A stretch of 64,000 nt of DNA from an uncultured Lachnospiraceae bacterium (GTDB lineage: Bacteria > Bacillota > Clostridia > Lachnospirales > Lachnospiraceae): NCBI GenBank assembly GCA_947626775.1, contig CANQTL010000007.1:34727-98726 (forward strand), written 5' to 3'. Every line of letters begins with the position of its first letter. Within the stretch, counting starts at the first letter, position 1. The translations under genes were made by a program, and so were the position numbers. Under the pieces are notes generated by a model, which saw nothing but the letters and a program-made list of their open reading frames with translations, ran no database searches and was not told the origin of the DNA. Positions 1-8,483 of this stretch are shown piece by piece.

Positions 1-1
1 T

Positions 2-1507
2 GAAAAAGTGGCGTTATATGGAGCCGGACAGTTTGCCAAAGATTTTCTCAGACTTTTAAGAGACAATGACATTGCGGTCGATTTTTGCATTGTAACAGCA
101 TTTGAAAATGCTAATAAGAATTTAGATGGGATCCCGATTTGTTCAATTGAAGAATTCAAGAATATTCTTAAAAATAATAAAATCTTGATCATTATAGCGA
201 CAACAAGGACTCATGTTAGCGCAATAGAATCTATATTAAGGAATTTTGGAATAGAGAACTATTTATTAGGAATAGATTGTATTTATTTGGAAACTGATCA
301 ATTGTCGAGTGGTACTGTTTATCAAGACAGCGAATTGATTGATCGAAGCAGAGAATGGGGAGAGGCTAATTACAAAAGCGATAATAAAGATAATAGCAGG
401 CAGAAATATGATATTGCTTTTGTGGTTATACAATTTTCGCCTAGAGTGACAAAAATAGTCAAATCGTTAGACGAAAAGAATAAAAAAGTAGCTATACTTA
501 CAGATGAAAAAAATTATAAACAAGCTAGAACAGTCGTGTCTGTTTTGGAGAACTATGAAATAAGATTTTATAAATGTGTAGAAGAGCTAATATTCTATTT
601 AGAATCTTGGAAATATGAAGTGATGCATATTTTTTCACATCCGTGGGCTCCTTATATACCATATATGATTATTAGAATGAAGGATCATTTTGGAAAAATC
701 GTATTTGAAAATTATGATGTCGCCAATGGGATGTACACAATATTTAGTGAGAACGAATTGGAAATAGAACGTTATTGCATGGAGCATGCGGATGGTGTGT
801 GTTGCAGAGGATTTGAAATGGAATATCTCATTAACAATTTGGGATTTCGTATTAATAAGCTGATTATTTTTATGGATTATTGCATGGGCGGTGAAATAAG
901 ATTTTATATTGAAAATAGAAAAAACGAGGATATATTGTCATTGTGTTACGTAGGAGGTATTTTCGCAGAAAATGAAAATATAGACTCTCCTTATTATTGC
1001 ATCCCGGAACTGAGCAGAATGTGCGTAGATAATCAGTGCCATTTGCATATATATCCAAGTGTTTGGGATGAAAAAAGGTATGGGGGCTATATAGAACATG
1101 AAAAAACAAATCCATATTTTCATATCCATAAAACAATATCGTATGGAGAATTAATTGAAGAGATCTCTCAATATGATTATGGGATTTTTGCGATAAAAAA
1201 GAAGTACATAGGAAATGCGAGCGATGGATATACAGAGAACAAACACATATATGCAGCCACTAATAAATTTTTTGACTATCTTGATGCCGGTCTCCCTATC
1301 ATAGCAGCGACACCAACTAAGTTAGTGGAGATGTTGGAAAAGGAAAACGTATTGCTAAAGTGGACTATAGAACAGTACGATTTTGAAAAATTAAGAGAAT
1401 TTAAGCGTAAAGGAATTTATCGTGAAAATGTGAAAAAAGCAAAAAGTAAATTTTCAATTCATGTAAAAATTGATGAGTTGATAGAATTTTATGAATCTTT
1501 GAAATGA
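2..1507 (+). CDS. Glycosyltransferase-like protein with N-terminal Rossmann module (5' partial)
   Basis: The reading frame is open from the window edge (EKVALYGAGQF...), so the true start lies upstream; the GTG at position 8 is an internal valine. The first ~95 residues form a GAGQFAKDF Rossmann-like module of the kind repeated through this locus. The rest (~400 aa) looks like a GT-B-type glycosyltransferase: a DIAFVVIQFSPR segment at the start of one half, and near the end FDYLDAGLPIIAATP, which resembles the donor-site region of GT4/GT1 enzymes. No clear EX7E was found, so the fold is inferred. It probably adds a sugar to the surface polysaccharide in the cytosol. It is followed by a non-coding stretch of ~530 bases. 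Confidence 0.6.
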   Translation, partial: EKVALYGAGQFAKDFLRLLRDNDIAVDFCIVTAFENANKNLDGIPICSIEEFKNILKNNKILIIIATTRTHVSAIESILRNFGIENYLLGIDCIYLETDQLSSGTVYQDSELIDRSREWGEANYKSDNKDNSRQKYDIAFVVIQFSPRVTKIVKSLDEKNKKVAILTDEKNYKQARTVVSVLENYEIRFYKCVEELIFYLESWKYEVMHIFSHPWAPYIPYMIIRMKDHFGKIVFENYDVANGMYTIFSENELEIERYCMEHADGVCCRGFEMEYLINNLGFRINKLIIFMDYCMGGEIRFYIENRKNEDILSLCYVGGIFAENENIDSPYYCIPELSRMCVDNQCHLHIYPSVWDEKRYGGYIEHEKTNPYFHIHKTISYGELIEEISQYDYGIFAIKKKYIGNASDGYTENKHIYAATNKFFDYLDAGLPIIAATPTKLVEMLEKENVLLKWTIEQYDFEKLREFKRKGIYRENVKKAKSKFSIHVKIDELIEFYESLK

Positions 1508-2039
1508 AAAGTCAATCTCTAGCTATGCTAGGAAAAATAGAGTGACGGGAAACAGTGAGGATATCAATCAATAAAATTCTCTTATTTTGAGATGATGTAC
1601 GAGAGATAATAAGTACGTTATGCAGATACAAAATGTGGATACCATAACGGGAGCAGTATGCGCCGAGCGTGTACATTTAGACGTGGCAATACCGCTGAAG
1701 ATAAGCATATCGAATTTCATGTGGGTATCTGAAGGGGAAAAGCATATTAATGGTTTATGACGGGCATCCTGAGCTGAAAATCAAGCGGGATAAAACATTC
1801 TGCAAGAGGATATTACGTTGAGACAATCGATAATGTTACAGATGGAGCAGTATAGAAGTATATAAAAGAGCACGCAGAAGAATCTGGAAAAGAAGATTCC
1901 AGAAGTACCGCTTTATGGGGCGATCAGTAGCATAGCTCTTTAGAGAGCTAATGATATATCACTATTCGAAGTGGTGTTTGATAACTCTGCACACCACAGT
2001 GATGATAAGAATCTAGACAAGAGAAGGGGATAGAAAGGG
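1508..2039. other. Gene-free stretch, probably decayed coding DNA
   Basis: No intact gene is visible in these 532 bases. Short codon-like stretches interrupted by stops occur around 1690-1940 (for example a frame reading MVYDGHPELKIKRDK from about 1750), which suggests remnants of an inactivated gene or insertion element, but I cannot name the family. The end of the stretch supplies the AAAGGG ribosome site for the gene at 2040. Confidence 0.4.
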
Positions 2040-3131
2040 ATGAAGAAGGAGTTTGGCATGATAATTCCAAATGATTCATTTTGGGTGGAAGATGATGATA
2101 TATGGTTTGTCAGCAGATATGAAAATGAATTGTACAGAGGAAGGCTGTCAACAGGAGCTTGCGAGTATGTCGCGGCAATACCGGTGAATAATGCAGATAC
2201 ATACAGGGGGACGCCCAACTGCATAAAGTATAATGAATACATTGTATGCCTTCCGGATACAGGGGCACATATATTGATATATGACTTAAAACAGAAAGAA
2301 TTCAGCAAAATTGAGATCCAGAATCCGAATTCTGTACGGTTGGTAATCATCGGTGCCATGAAATTGGATAGCAGGGTATTGTGGGCATGGTCGATTGGAC
2401 TACAGCGCTTGATTGAGTTAGATTTGGAAACTGGGAATATAGGGGACTATTATGCGGTTTCCGAAGATATGGAGGAGATTTTTGGAGTTCAAGGTACTGT
2501 TGCGGAACAGAGTATATATTTATCCTCAATAAAACACAAGACATTATATGAGTTTAATACAGAAACGAGAAAAACAACAAAATATCCGCTTTCTGGTATT
2601 AGCGAAGGGATAAATACGATTTGTTACGATGGCTGTTTTTTTTGGTTTTCCGGATTCGATGAATGCATATATAAATGGAATAAAGAAACGAGAGAATTAA
2701 GCTGTTATAAAAATTTCCCGACTGAATTTGAAGTCAATGGAAAGGGAAATAAGCCACTTTTTAATAAAAGCTTATGTGTGAATGAATACATCTGCTTCAT
2801 ACCCTGGAATTACACGGAAACAGTGTGCAACAGAGTTTTATTTATAAATAAACATGATTATCAAATGAAAGTGGTACGGCTTTATAGCAAAGGTGATAGT
2901 GGAACTGGAATTTATATATTGGAATATGTGAAAGAAGACAGATATGTCGGGATACATTATGCGCACAATGATTATATTTCAGAGATAGATACCGAGACTT
3001 TTGAGATAAGAGAAAAAAGGTTGAAATTCTCCGTTGATAATTATACCAAGATTATGAAGGCTAAGATAGAAACGGGGAATATTTTAACAGAAAAAAATGA
3101 CGCAGATTTACCGGCATTTTTAAGTCTGTGA
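2040..3131 (+). CDS. Predicted beta-propeller protein of the polysaccharide locus
   Basis: 363 residues with no signal peptide or membrane segment, so probably cytosolic. The sequence is a series of short beta-rich repeats of the form 'xxWFVSRYENELYRG', 'IYDLKQKEFSKI', 'LIELDLETG', 'LYEFNTETRKT', 'IYKWNKETREL' and 'ISEIDTETFEI', i.e. aromatic/hydrophobic strands each followed by a turn with D/N-x-E-T. This is typical of six- or seven-bladed WD/Kelch-like propellers. The start has an AGAAAGGG ribosome site. Its catalytic role, if any, is unknown; a binding or scaffold role is an inference. It ends just ahead of the methyltransferase gene. Confidence 0.6.
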   Translation: MKKEFGMIIPNDSFWVEDDDIWFVSRYENELYRGRLSTGACEYVAAIPVNNADTYRGTPNCIKYNEYIVCLPDTGAHILIYDLKQKEFSKIEIQNPNSVRLVIIGAMKLDSRVLWAWSIGLQRLIELDLETGNIGDYYAVSEDMEEIFGVQGTVAEQSIYLSSIKHKTLYEFNTETRKTTKYPLSGISEGINTICYDGCFFWFSGFDECIYKWNKETRELSCYKNFPTEFEVNGKGNKPLFNKSLCVNEYICFIPWNYTETVCNRVLFINKHDYQMKVVRLYSKGDSGTGIYILEYVKEDRYVGIHYAHNDYISEIDTETFEIREKRLKFSVDNYTKIMKAKIETGNILTEKNDADLPAFLSL

Positions 3132-3178
3132 TGAAATGTCGGTGTAATACAGAAAAGCGAGGAGGAAATAGCAAAAAT

Positions 3179-4192
3179 ATGAAAGAAAAAGTAATAATTT
3201 ATGGAGCGGGGAATACAGGAAAGTCAGCTTATTATGGACTCCGAAACCGATATGATGTGCTGTTTTTTATAGACAGCGATAAGAATATCTGGGGGGGGGC
3301 CATAGATGGCAAAAAAATATGTCCACCCGAAGTATTGCGGGATTATCCCGACACCAAGCTGGTCATCGCCAGTATATATCACGCCGAGATTTTAAAACAG
3401 GTAAGTAAATATAGGAAATCAAATATTCTGATATATGGAGTTCAGTGTGATGCCGTGCTTGACGATGGGATAGCAGAGCAGTTGGATGTGCGTACGATAG
3501 ATTTAGGAGAATTTTTGGGCAGAGACAGAAAAATAAAATTAAAAGAATTGACATTTATAATTGGAGGCTCAGGTGTGCTTGATTATGCTTTCCTTCATGC
3601 GGTCGCGGAAAAATATTGTTGCAAAAAGTATATGGAAATAGGCACATATATAGGCGAGAGCATCAATATAATGACAGATTGCTGTGATGAGTTATATAGT
3701 ATTACGGCGTCGGAAGATTCGCCTTACGGTGCAAGAGCATGGTGTAAGGATATAGGAATACCATATTTCGCAAATAGATTGGTATACAGCAATAAAATAA
3801 AGCAATATTTAGTGGAGAATTCAAAGAGCTTTGATTTTTCTGTTTTGCCTGATGATATAGATTTATTTTTTATTGACGGTGATCACAGATATGAGGGTGT
3901 ATATAATGACACAAAGAATGTATTTTCAATAAAAAAGAAAAATGCAATTGTAGTGTGGCACGACTTTAGAATAGGGAATGCATATCGAACGGAAGTAGTG
4001 CACGCGGTTAGAGATGCAGTCGGTGATGATTTTAAAAATGTGTATGTGACGAATAATAATATATGTGGAATCTATATCCCTGAAGATTTACAGGAAGGGA
4101 TTCTGTGTAAAAAGACGGATTATGAAGAAAACATACCATTGTATACATATGACACGGAGTTAAAAGTGAGTGTCAGGATGAAAGAATCGTAA
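3179..4192 (+). CDS. Rossmann-module / class I SAM methyltransferase fusion, carries a 9-G tract
   Basis: 337 residues from the ATG at 3179, chosen because GCGAGGAGG lies just upstream; an upstream GTG at 3128 overlaps the previous stop but lacks such a site. Residues 1-~85 are a module starting VIIYGAGNTGKSAYYGL. Residues ~120-300 are a Methyltransf_24-like class I methyltransferase: KYMEIGTYIGESI (SAM glycine-loop equivalent), DLFFIDGDHRYEG and VVWHDF (acidic/histidine residues typical of the family). It probably O-methylates a sugar or an assembly intermediate. A run of nine Gs at codons 38-41 keeps the frame open; losing or gaining one G gives an early stop (a TAG right after the tract with 8 Gs), so expression may be switchable. 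Confidence 0.7.
   Translation: MKEKVIIYGAGNTGKSAYYGLRNRYDVLFFIDSDKNIWGGAIDGKKICPPEVLRDYPDTKLVIASIYHAEILKQVSKYRKSNILIYGVQCDAVLDDGIAEQLDVRTIDLGEFLGRDRKIKLKELTFIIGGSGVLDYAFLHAVAEKYCCKKYMEIGTYIGESINIMTDCCDELYSITASEDSPYGARAWCKDIGIPYFANRLVYSNKIKQYLVENSKSFDFSVLPDDIDLFFIDGDHRYEGVYNDTKNVFSIKKKNAIVVWHDFRIGNAYRTEVVHAVRDAVGDDFKNVYVTNNNICGIYIPEDLQEGILCKKTDYEENIPLYTYDTELKVSVRMKES
3291..3299 (+). repeat. Poly-G tract (G9) inside the methyltransferase gene
   Basis: Nine consecutive Gs follow AATATCT and precede CCATAG, in an AT-rich gene. They encode part of Trp-Gly-Gly-Ala. With 8 Gs the frame meets TAG immediately after the tract; with 10 Gs it stops about 35 codons later. This is a candidate slipped-strand contingency site. 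Confidence 0.9.
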
Positions 4193-4511
4193 AAACGAAA
4201 TGGCACCTTGGCAATTTCATACTTTATATCAGGAAAAGGAAGAAGCAGTACCTGAAAAACGCTTGCAATTCCTATATACATCTGCTATAGTGTAGCTATC
4301 GGCAGCGGTCTTGCTGCCGGAAATCTTTTGGCACATGGATAGTTCTCATATTCAGAGTAAGTATCCCAGCGAAAGAAGCAGACAACAGTATAACAGAGCG
4401 TGGGACAAGCATAAGCGGTGCAGCAGCAGGCAGTCATTTTAGAAAGAGGCAGTATAAGCCGGTCTTCCAGTCAACGGGTATCTCTGTTCCCATGCGGAAA
4501 GAGAGGGCAGA
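4193..4511. other. Gene-free stretch before the Rpn-family gene
   Basis: No intact gene in 319 bases. It contains a 7-bp hairpin (CGGCAGC/GCTGCCG, 4310-4329) without a T run, and the 13-mer CTTTATATCAGGA at 4222-4234, which recurs in the terminator stem at 5501-5513. The shared 13-mer suggests that 4222-5520 is a unit carrying the Rpn gene, or the relic of an insertion. This is a weak inference. Confidence 0.35.
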
Positions 4512-5420
4512 TTGACAAAAGAGACACGAAAAACCATTGTAAAAACCGTCGGACCATCGTATAATAAGGACAGACGGAAAGCCGGAGACGAGGGACTGAA
4601 GACATTTAAAGAACTGACCCTCGCCGACCGCTTCATCTTCTATAAGGTGATGCAGGATGCGGCGCTGTGTAAGCGGCTCCTGGAGATGATCCTGGGTCTG
4701 GAGATTGAGCGCATCGAATATCTGGAGGGCGAGAAGACCATCGAAGTCCGAAATGACGCCAAAGGCATCCGTTTGGATATCTACGTGAAAGACGAGGAAG
4801 CCACCATTTACAACGTGGAGATGCAGGCGGCGCATGCGGCGAATCTGCCGCAGCGAAGCCGGTACTACCAGAATCTGATTGATGTGGATCTGCTGGGGCG
4901 GGGCGTAGACTACCGCCTGCTCAACCGGAGTTTTGTGATCTTCATCTGTATGGAGGATATCTTTCATAAAGGCAGACACATATATACCTTTGAAAACAGA
5001 TGTCGAGAGGATAAGGAATTATCCCTCGGCGATGGCGCGGTAAAGATTTTTCTGAATCCTTATTCGGAGATGAATGACGTTACGCCAGAATTGAAGCGTT
5101 TTCTGAAGTATCTGGCGGAAGGGACGGCGACAGACGAGTATACGAGAAAGTTGGTGGAAGCAGTGGAGACAGCGAAGAGAGATCCGAGATTGATGGTGGA
5201 ATATATGTCGTACTATGCGGATCAGGCGGACCACAGGGCGGAACTGGAGGAAAGTCTTGAAGAAGGCAGAAAAAAGGGGAGAGAAGAGGGAATTCAATCT
5301 TTCATTCATATGAGCCGGAAATGTGGAATCGCGAGAGAAATCGTTGAGGAAAATCTTGCGGAGGAATACCAGATTTCTCTCAAAGAAGCTGCCGAGAAGG
5401 TGAAGCGTTATTGGGATTGA
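4512..5420 (+). CDS. Rpn-family PD-(D/E)XK nuclease / putative transposase
   Basis: 302 residues from a TTG at 4512 (GAGAGGG upstream); the next in-frame ATG is too far inside, so the start is uncertain. The sequence FKELTLADRFIFYKVMQD followed by LLEMILG is the usual beginning of the Rpn / 'PD-(D/E)XK nuclease family transposase' group. Likely catalytic residues are the D of RLDIYVKD and the E-x-Q of YNVEMQ. A charged, probably coiled-coil C terminus (ELEESLEEGRKKGREEG) is also typical. Family members promote DNA exchange or act as nucleases. The gene is clearly more GC-rich than the genes on either side, which points to separate insertion into the polysaccharide locus. Confidence 0.8.
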   Translation: MTKETRKTIVKTVGPSYNKDRRKAGDEGLKTFKELTLADRFIFYKVMQDAALCKRLLEMILGLEIERIEYLEGEKTIEVRNDAKGIRLDIYVKDEEATIYNVEMQAAHAANLPQRSRYYQNLIDVDLLGRGVDYRLLNRSFVIFICMEDIFHKGRHIYTFENRCREDKELSLGDGAVKIFLNPYSEMNDVTPELKRFLKYLAEGTATDEYTRKLVEAVETAKRDPRLMVEYMSYYADQADHRAELEESLEEGRKKGREEGIQSFIHMSRKCGIAREIVEENLAEEYQISLKEAAEKVKRYWD

Positions 5421-5473
5421 GAAGACTCGGCAGACGACGGAACATGAACAACTGAATAATAAGAAATTTTCAG

Positions 5474-5520
5474 AACTCCTGATATAAAGTGTGAGATTAG
5501 CTTTATATCAGGAGTTTTTT
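5474..5520 (+). terminator. Rho-independent terminator after the Rpn-family gene
   Basis: A perfect 16-bp stem (AACTCCTGATATAAAG at 5474-5489 with its complement at 5501-5516), an 11-base loop, then a T run. It separates the Rpn gene from the sugar genes downstream. The symmetric ends make it usable on either strand. Confidence 0.9.
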
Positions 5521-5618
5521 GTGCAGAAAAGAACTGCAAAGACAGAAATAGACTGTGATGTAAAGGACAGCAAGGACTTTGAGATGAAAAGAATGCTATA
5601 GAGGAGAAGGTGGTAATA

Positions 5619-6689
5619 ATGAGATATGCATTGATTGGTTGTGGAAGAATTTCACCGAATCATATTGCAGCAGCACGAAATAACGGACTGGAGCTTGTGT
5701 CTATATGTGATATTAACCCTTCTTGTATGGAAGATAAGACGCTGAAGTTTAAACTGGGCGCCGAGGTCAGACAGTACACAGATTATAAGCAAATGGTCGA
5801 AACAGAGAATCCGGAACTTGTGGCAATATGCACGGAAAGCGGCAAGCATGCGGAGATTGCTTTATTCTGCATAGAGCATGGCTGTAACTGTATTATTGAA
5901 AAACCAATCGCCTTATCTATTGCGGATGCGGATGCCATTATTGCTGCGTCAATTAAGTATCATGTGAAAGTATGTGCATGTCATCAGAATCGATTTAATA
6001 AGGCGGTTCAGATAATACGTGAAGCGATTGATATGAATCGTTTTGGAAAATTGTTTTACGGTACAGCGCATATACGTTGGTGTAGAGACAGAGAGTACTA
6101 TGATAGAGCCCTTTGGCGTGGGACATGGGCGCAGGATGGTGGTGCCCTTATGAATCAGTGTATCCATAATATTGATCTTTTGCGGTGGATGATGGGAAAT
6201 GAAATTGATGAAGTTGTGGGTATGACGGATCGGCTTAACCATAGCTATATAGAAGCAGAAGATGTTGGAATGGCCTTAATAAAATTCAAAAATGGCAGTT
6301 ATGGAATCGTTGAGGGAACAACAGATATATATCCGAGAAATCTTGAAGAAACTTTATATATATTTGGAGAAAAGGGAACAGTCAAAGCGGGCGGTCAATC
6401 AGTCAATATCATAGAAGAATGGAGTTTTTCGGATCTTCTTGATGTTTCGGAGGAAGTTAAAGCGAGATTTCACGAAAATCCCCCGAATGTATATGGATAT
6501 GGTCATACACCGCTTTATGCTGACATGATAAATGCTGTGAAGCATGATAGGCAGCCATATGTAACTGCGATGGACGGGAAAAGGGCATTAGAACTTGTGC
6601 TTGCAATATATAAGTCTGCTGCAGACGGGTGTAGTGTTAAGTTCCCCCTGAGAGAATGTTCCACTTTGGATTTTCAAGGAAGGTTTTAA
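5619..6689 (+). CDS. Gfo/Idh/MocA oxidoreductase, WlbA/WbpB-like UDP-sugar 3-dehydrogenase
   Basis: 356 residues from the ATG at 5619, preceded by GAGGAGAAGG; a GTG nine bases earlier is less likely. The N-terminal NAD-binding site reads LIGCGRISPNH, and the family's EKP motif (E94-K95-P96) is present, followed by the typical C-terminal alpha/beta domain (GGALMNQCIHNIDLLRW). It resembles WlbA/WbpB, which oxidises UDP-N-acetylglucosaminuronate at C3 in making UDP-2,3-diacetamido-2,3-dideoxy-uronic acid. The matching acetyltransferase (8484) and aminotransferase (9842) lie downstream, which supports that role. The UDP-GlcNAc 6-dehydrogenase that should feed it is not in the window. Confidence 0.8.
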   Translation: MRYALIGCGRISPNHIAAARNNGLELVSICDINPSCMEDKTLKFKLGAEVRQYTDYKQMVETENPELVAICTESGKHAEIALFCIEHGCNCIIEKPIALSIADADAIIAASIKYHVKVCACHQNRFNKAVQIIREAIDMNRFGKLFYGTAHIRWCRDREYYDRALWRGTWAQDGGALMNQCIHNIDLLRWMMGNEIDEVVGMTDRLNHSYIEAEDVGMALIKFKNGSYGIVEGTTDIYPRNLEETLYIFGEKGTVKAGGQSVNIIEEWSFSDLLDVSEEVKARFHENPPNVYGYGHTPLYADMINAVKHDRQPYVTAMDGKRALELVLAIYKSAADGCSVKFPLRECSTLDFQGRF

Positions 6690-6718
6690 TACTATTATCT
6701 TAAATGGAGGTAGAAATC

Positions 6719-7465
6719 TTGAGATTTACATATGACAGTTATTATTCGTTGTTATTGCTTATAAAAGAGAGTGGATATGAATTCGCAAATTTTGATGACT
6801 GGGAAGGGAAAAAACAGTGTGTAGTGTTGCGCCATGATATAGATTATGACATATCGAAAGCGGTAGAAATGGCTGAAATTGAGAAAAACGAAGATGTAAA
6901 AAGCACGTATTTTTTGCTTGTATCGAGTGGATTATATAATATTCACTCAAAGGAAAGCCGGAAAAAAATAAGACATATAATTGACTGTGGACATAGTATA
7001 GGACTTCATTTTGACGAAGGAGCATATACAACTGAAGAATATAGGGAGGGGATATTGAACAAAATACTCTGTGAAGCAAGTATTTTGGAAAACGCTATTG
7101 GTCAGTCGATAAATATTGTTTCCATGCATAGACCGAGTCGTGAAATATTGGAAAAGAATCTGAAAATACCAGGAATGATAAATGCATACGATAATACTTT
7201 TTTTAAAAAATTTAAATATATATCAGATTCAAGGAGAAATTGGCGGGAATCTGTAGAAGAGATTATTACATCAGGAAAATATGAAAGACTACAAATACTC
7301 ACACATGCGTTTTGGTATATGGAGGAGGAAAAGAATTTGCATGACACAATCAAGGATTTCATAGGTTCGGCGAACATACAACGTTATGGTATATATAAAG
7401 ATAATTTTACAAATTTGGAGTCAGTAGTGAAATTTGAAGAAATTGCTGATGAAGGGCAGTGCTAA
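6719..7465 (+). CDS. Polysaccharide-deacetylase-like protein
   Basis: About 248 residues. I prefer the TTG at 6719 because GGAGGT (6706-6711) sits seven bases upstream; the ATG at 6704 overlaps that site. The sequence shows the NodB-fold pattern: RHDIDYD near residue 42 (metal-binding Asp/His), then LHFDEGAY and SMHRPS, as in deacetylase-like proteins of O-antigen and capsule clusters. It may remove an N- or O-acetyl group from a sugar or lipid-linked intermediate, but these cluster versions are biochemically poorly defined. It is tightly spaced with the acyltransferase gene downstream. Confidence 0.65.
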   Translation: MRFTYDSYYSLLLLIKESGYEFANFDDWEGKKQCVVLRHDIDYDISKAVEMAEIEKNEDVKSTYFLLVSSGLYNIHSKESRKKIRHIIDCGHSIGLHFDEGAYTTEEYREGILNKILCEASILENAIGQSINIVSMHRPSREILEKNLKIPGMINAYDNTFFKKFKYISDSRRNWRESVEEIITSGKYERLQILTHAFWYMEEEKNLHDTIKDFIGSANIQRYGIYKDNFTNLESVVKFEEIADEGQC

Positions 7466-7472
7466 TGACATT

Positions 7473-8423
7473 ATGGATAGAGATGTGAAAACGGTAAGTA
7501 TAAAACAAATTATCAAATTATTAGGCAATTTGGGAATTGAGTTTGAAATAAGTGTAGATGAAAATGAAACTATTGTAGGATTTTCGCCTGTTGAACAGTA
7601 TCGTGAGGGTACGATTACATGGATAAAAAATATGCAGAGATACTGGAGAATAGACGAAAATGCAAAGAAAGAAGTCATAGAACCTAAACTGATTGTTGTT
7701 GATTCGGATGTAAGTGAAGTGTGTGGTTGGAAAAATAAATTAGTAGTCAAAAATCCGAAATATGTTTTTTATTTGATATTGAAAGAATTCTTTGCAAATA
7801 AAAGTATTGTTGGGATTGGTAAAGGAAGCATAATTAGTGAATCGGTAATCTTAGGGGACAATGTGTCAATAGGTAGCGGTTGCGTCGTTGAAGATGATGT
7901 ATGTATTGGAAACAATACAAAAATATATCATAATGTTGTGTTGCGTAGCGGAACAGTGATAGGAAAAAATTGTGTGATAAAGTCATGTACAGTTATTGGA
8001 GAAGAAGGCTATGGCTATAGTGAAAGTGGGGAAGGAAATGGCTGGTTTCACGTTCCACATTTTGGAAAGGTTGTGGTAGGAGATGAGGTTGAAATAGGTT
8101 CTAATTGCAGCATTGATTGTGGAACAATAGAGAATACAATTATAGGAAATGGAACCAAAATTGATAATTTGGTTCATATAGCGCATAATGCCATAATTGG
8201 AGAATACGTTCGGGTAGTGGCAGGAACTGTTATTTGCGGAAGTTCTCACATTAAAGACAGGGTGTATATAGCGCCGGGAGGAATCATTAAAAATCAGATA
8301 AAGATTGAGGAAAATAGCATTATTGGAATGGGGACTGTTGTATTAGAGAATGTCCCAAAGGGAAAAGTTTTGGTTGGAATGCCGGCAAGAGTTTTAAGGG
8401 ATGTTGGTAAAGAAGATTTATAA
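7473..8423 (+). CDS. LpxD-like left-handed beta-helix acyltransferase
   Basis: About 316 residues from the ATG at 7473, eight bases after the previous stop; an ATG at 7449 inside the previous gene is an alternative. The N-terminal ~110 residues resemble the uridine-binding domain of LpxD. The rest is a run of hexapeptide repeats (for example VSIGSGCVVEDDVCIG and IGKNCVIKSCTVIG) with a candidate catalytic histidine in NLVHIAHNAIIG, ending GMPARVLRD. LpxD makes lipid A in Gram-negatives; in this presumed Gram-positive locus it more likely N-acylates an amino sugar of the polysaccharide. That substrate is inferred. Confidence 0.75.
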   Translation: MDRDVKTVSIKQIIKLLGNLGIEFEISVDENETIVGFSPVEQYREGTITWIKNMQRYWRIDENAKKEVIEPKLIVVDSDVSEVCGWKNKLVVKNPKYVFYLILKEFFANKSIVGIGKGSIISESVILGDNVSIGSGCVVEDDVCIGNNTKIYHNVVLRSGTVIGKNCVIKSCTVIGEEGYGYSESGEGNGWFHVPHFGKVVVGDEVEIGSNCSIDCGTIENTIIGNGTKIDNLVHIAHNAIIGEYVRVVAGTVICGSSHIKDRVYIAPGGIIKNQIKIEENSIIGMGTVVLENVPKGKVLVGMPARVLRDVGKEDL

Positions 8424-8483
8424 AGCGCCGTTATTTTAATAAAGTGGAAAGTAGAATGCTGGCTTATTTAGAGGAGTTTTAAG

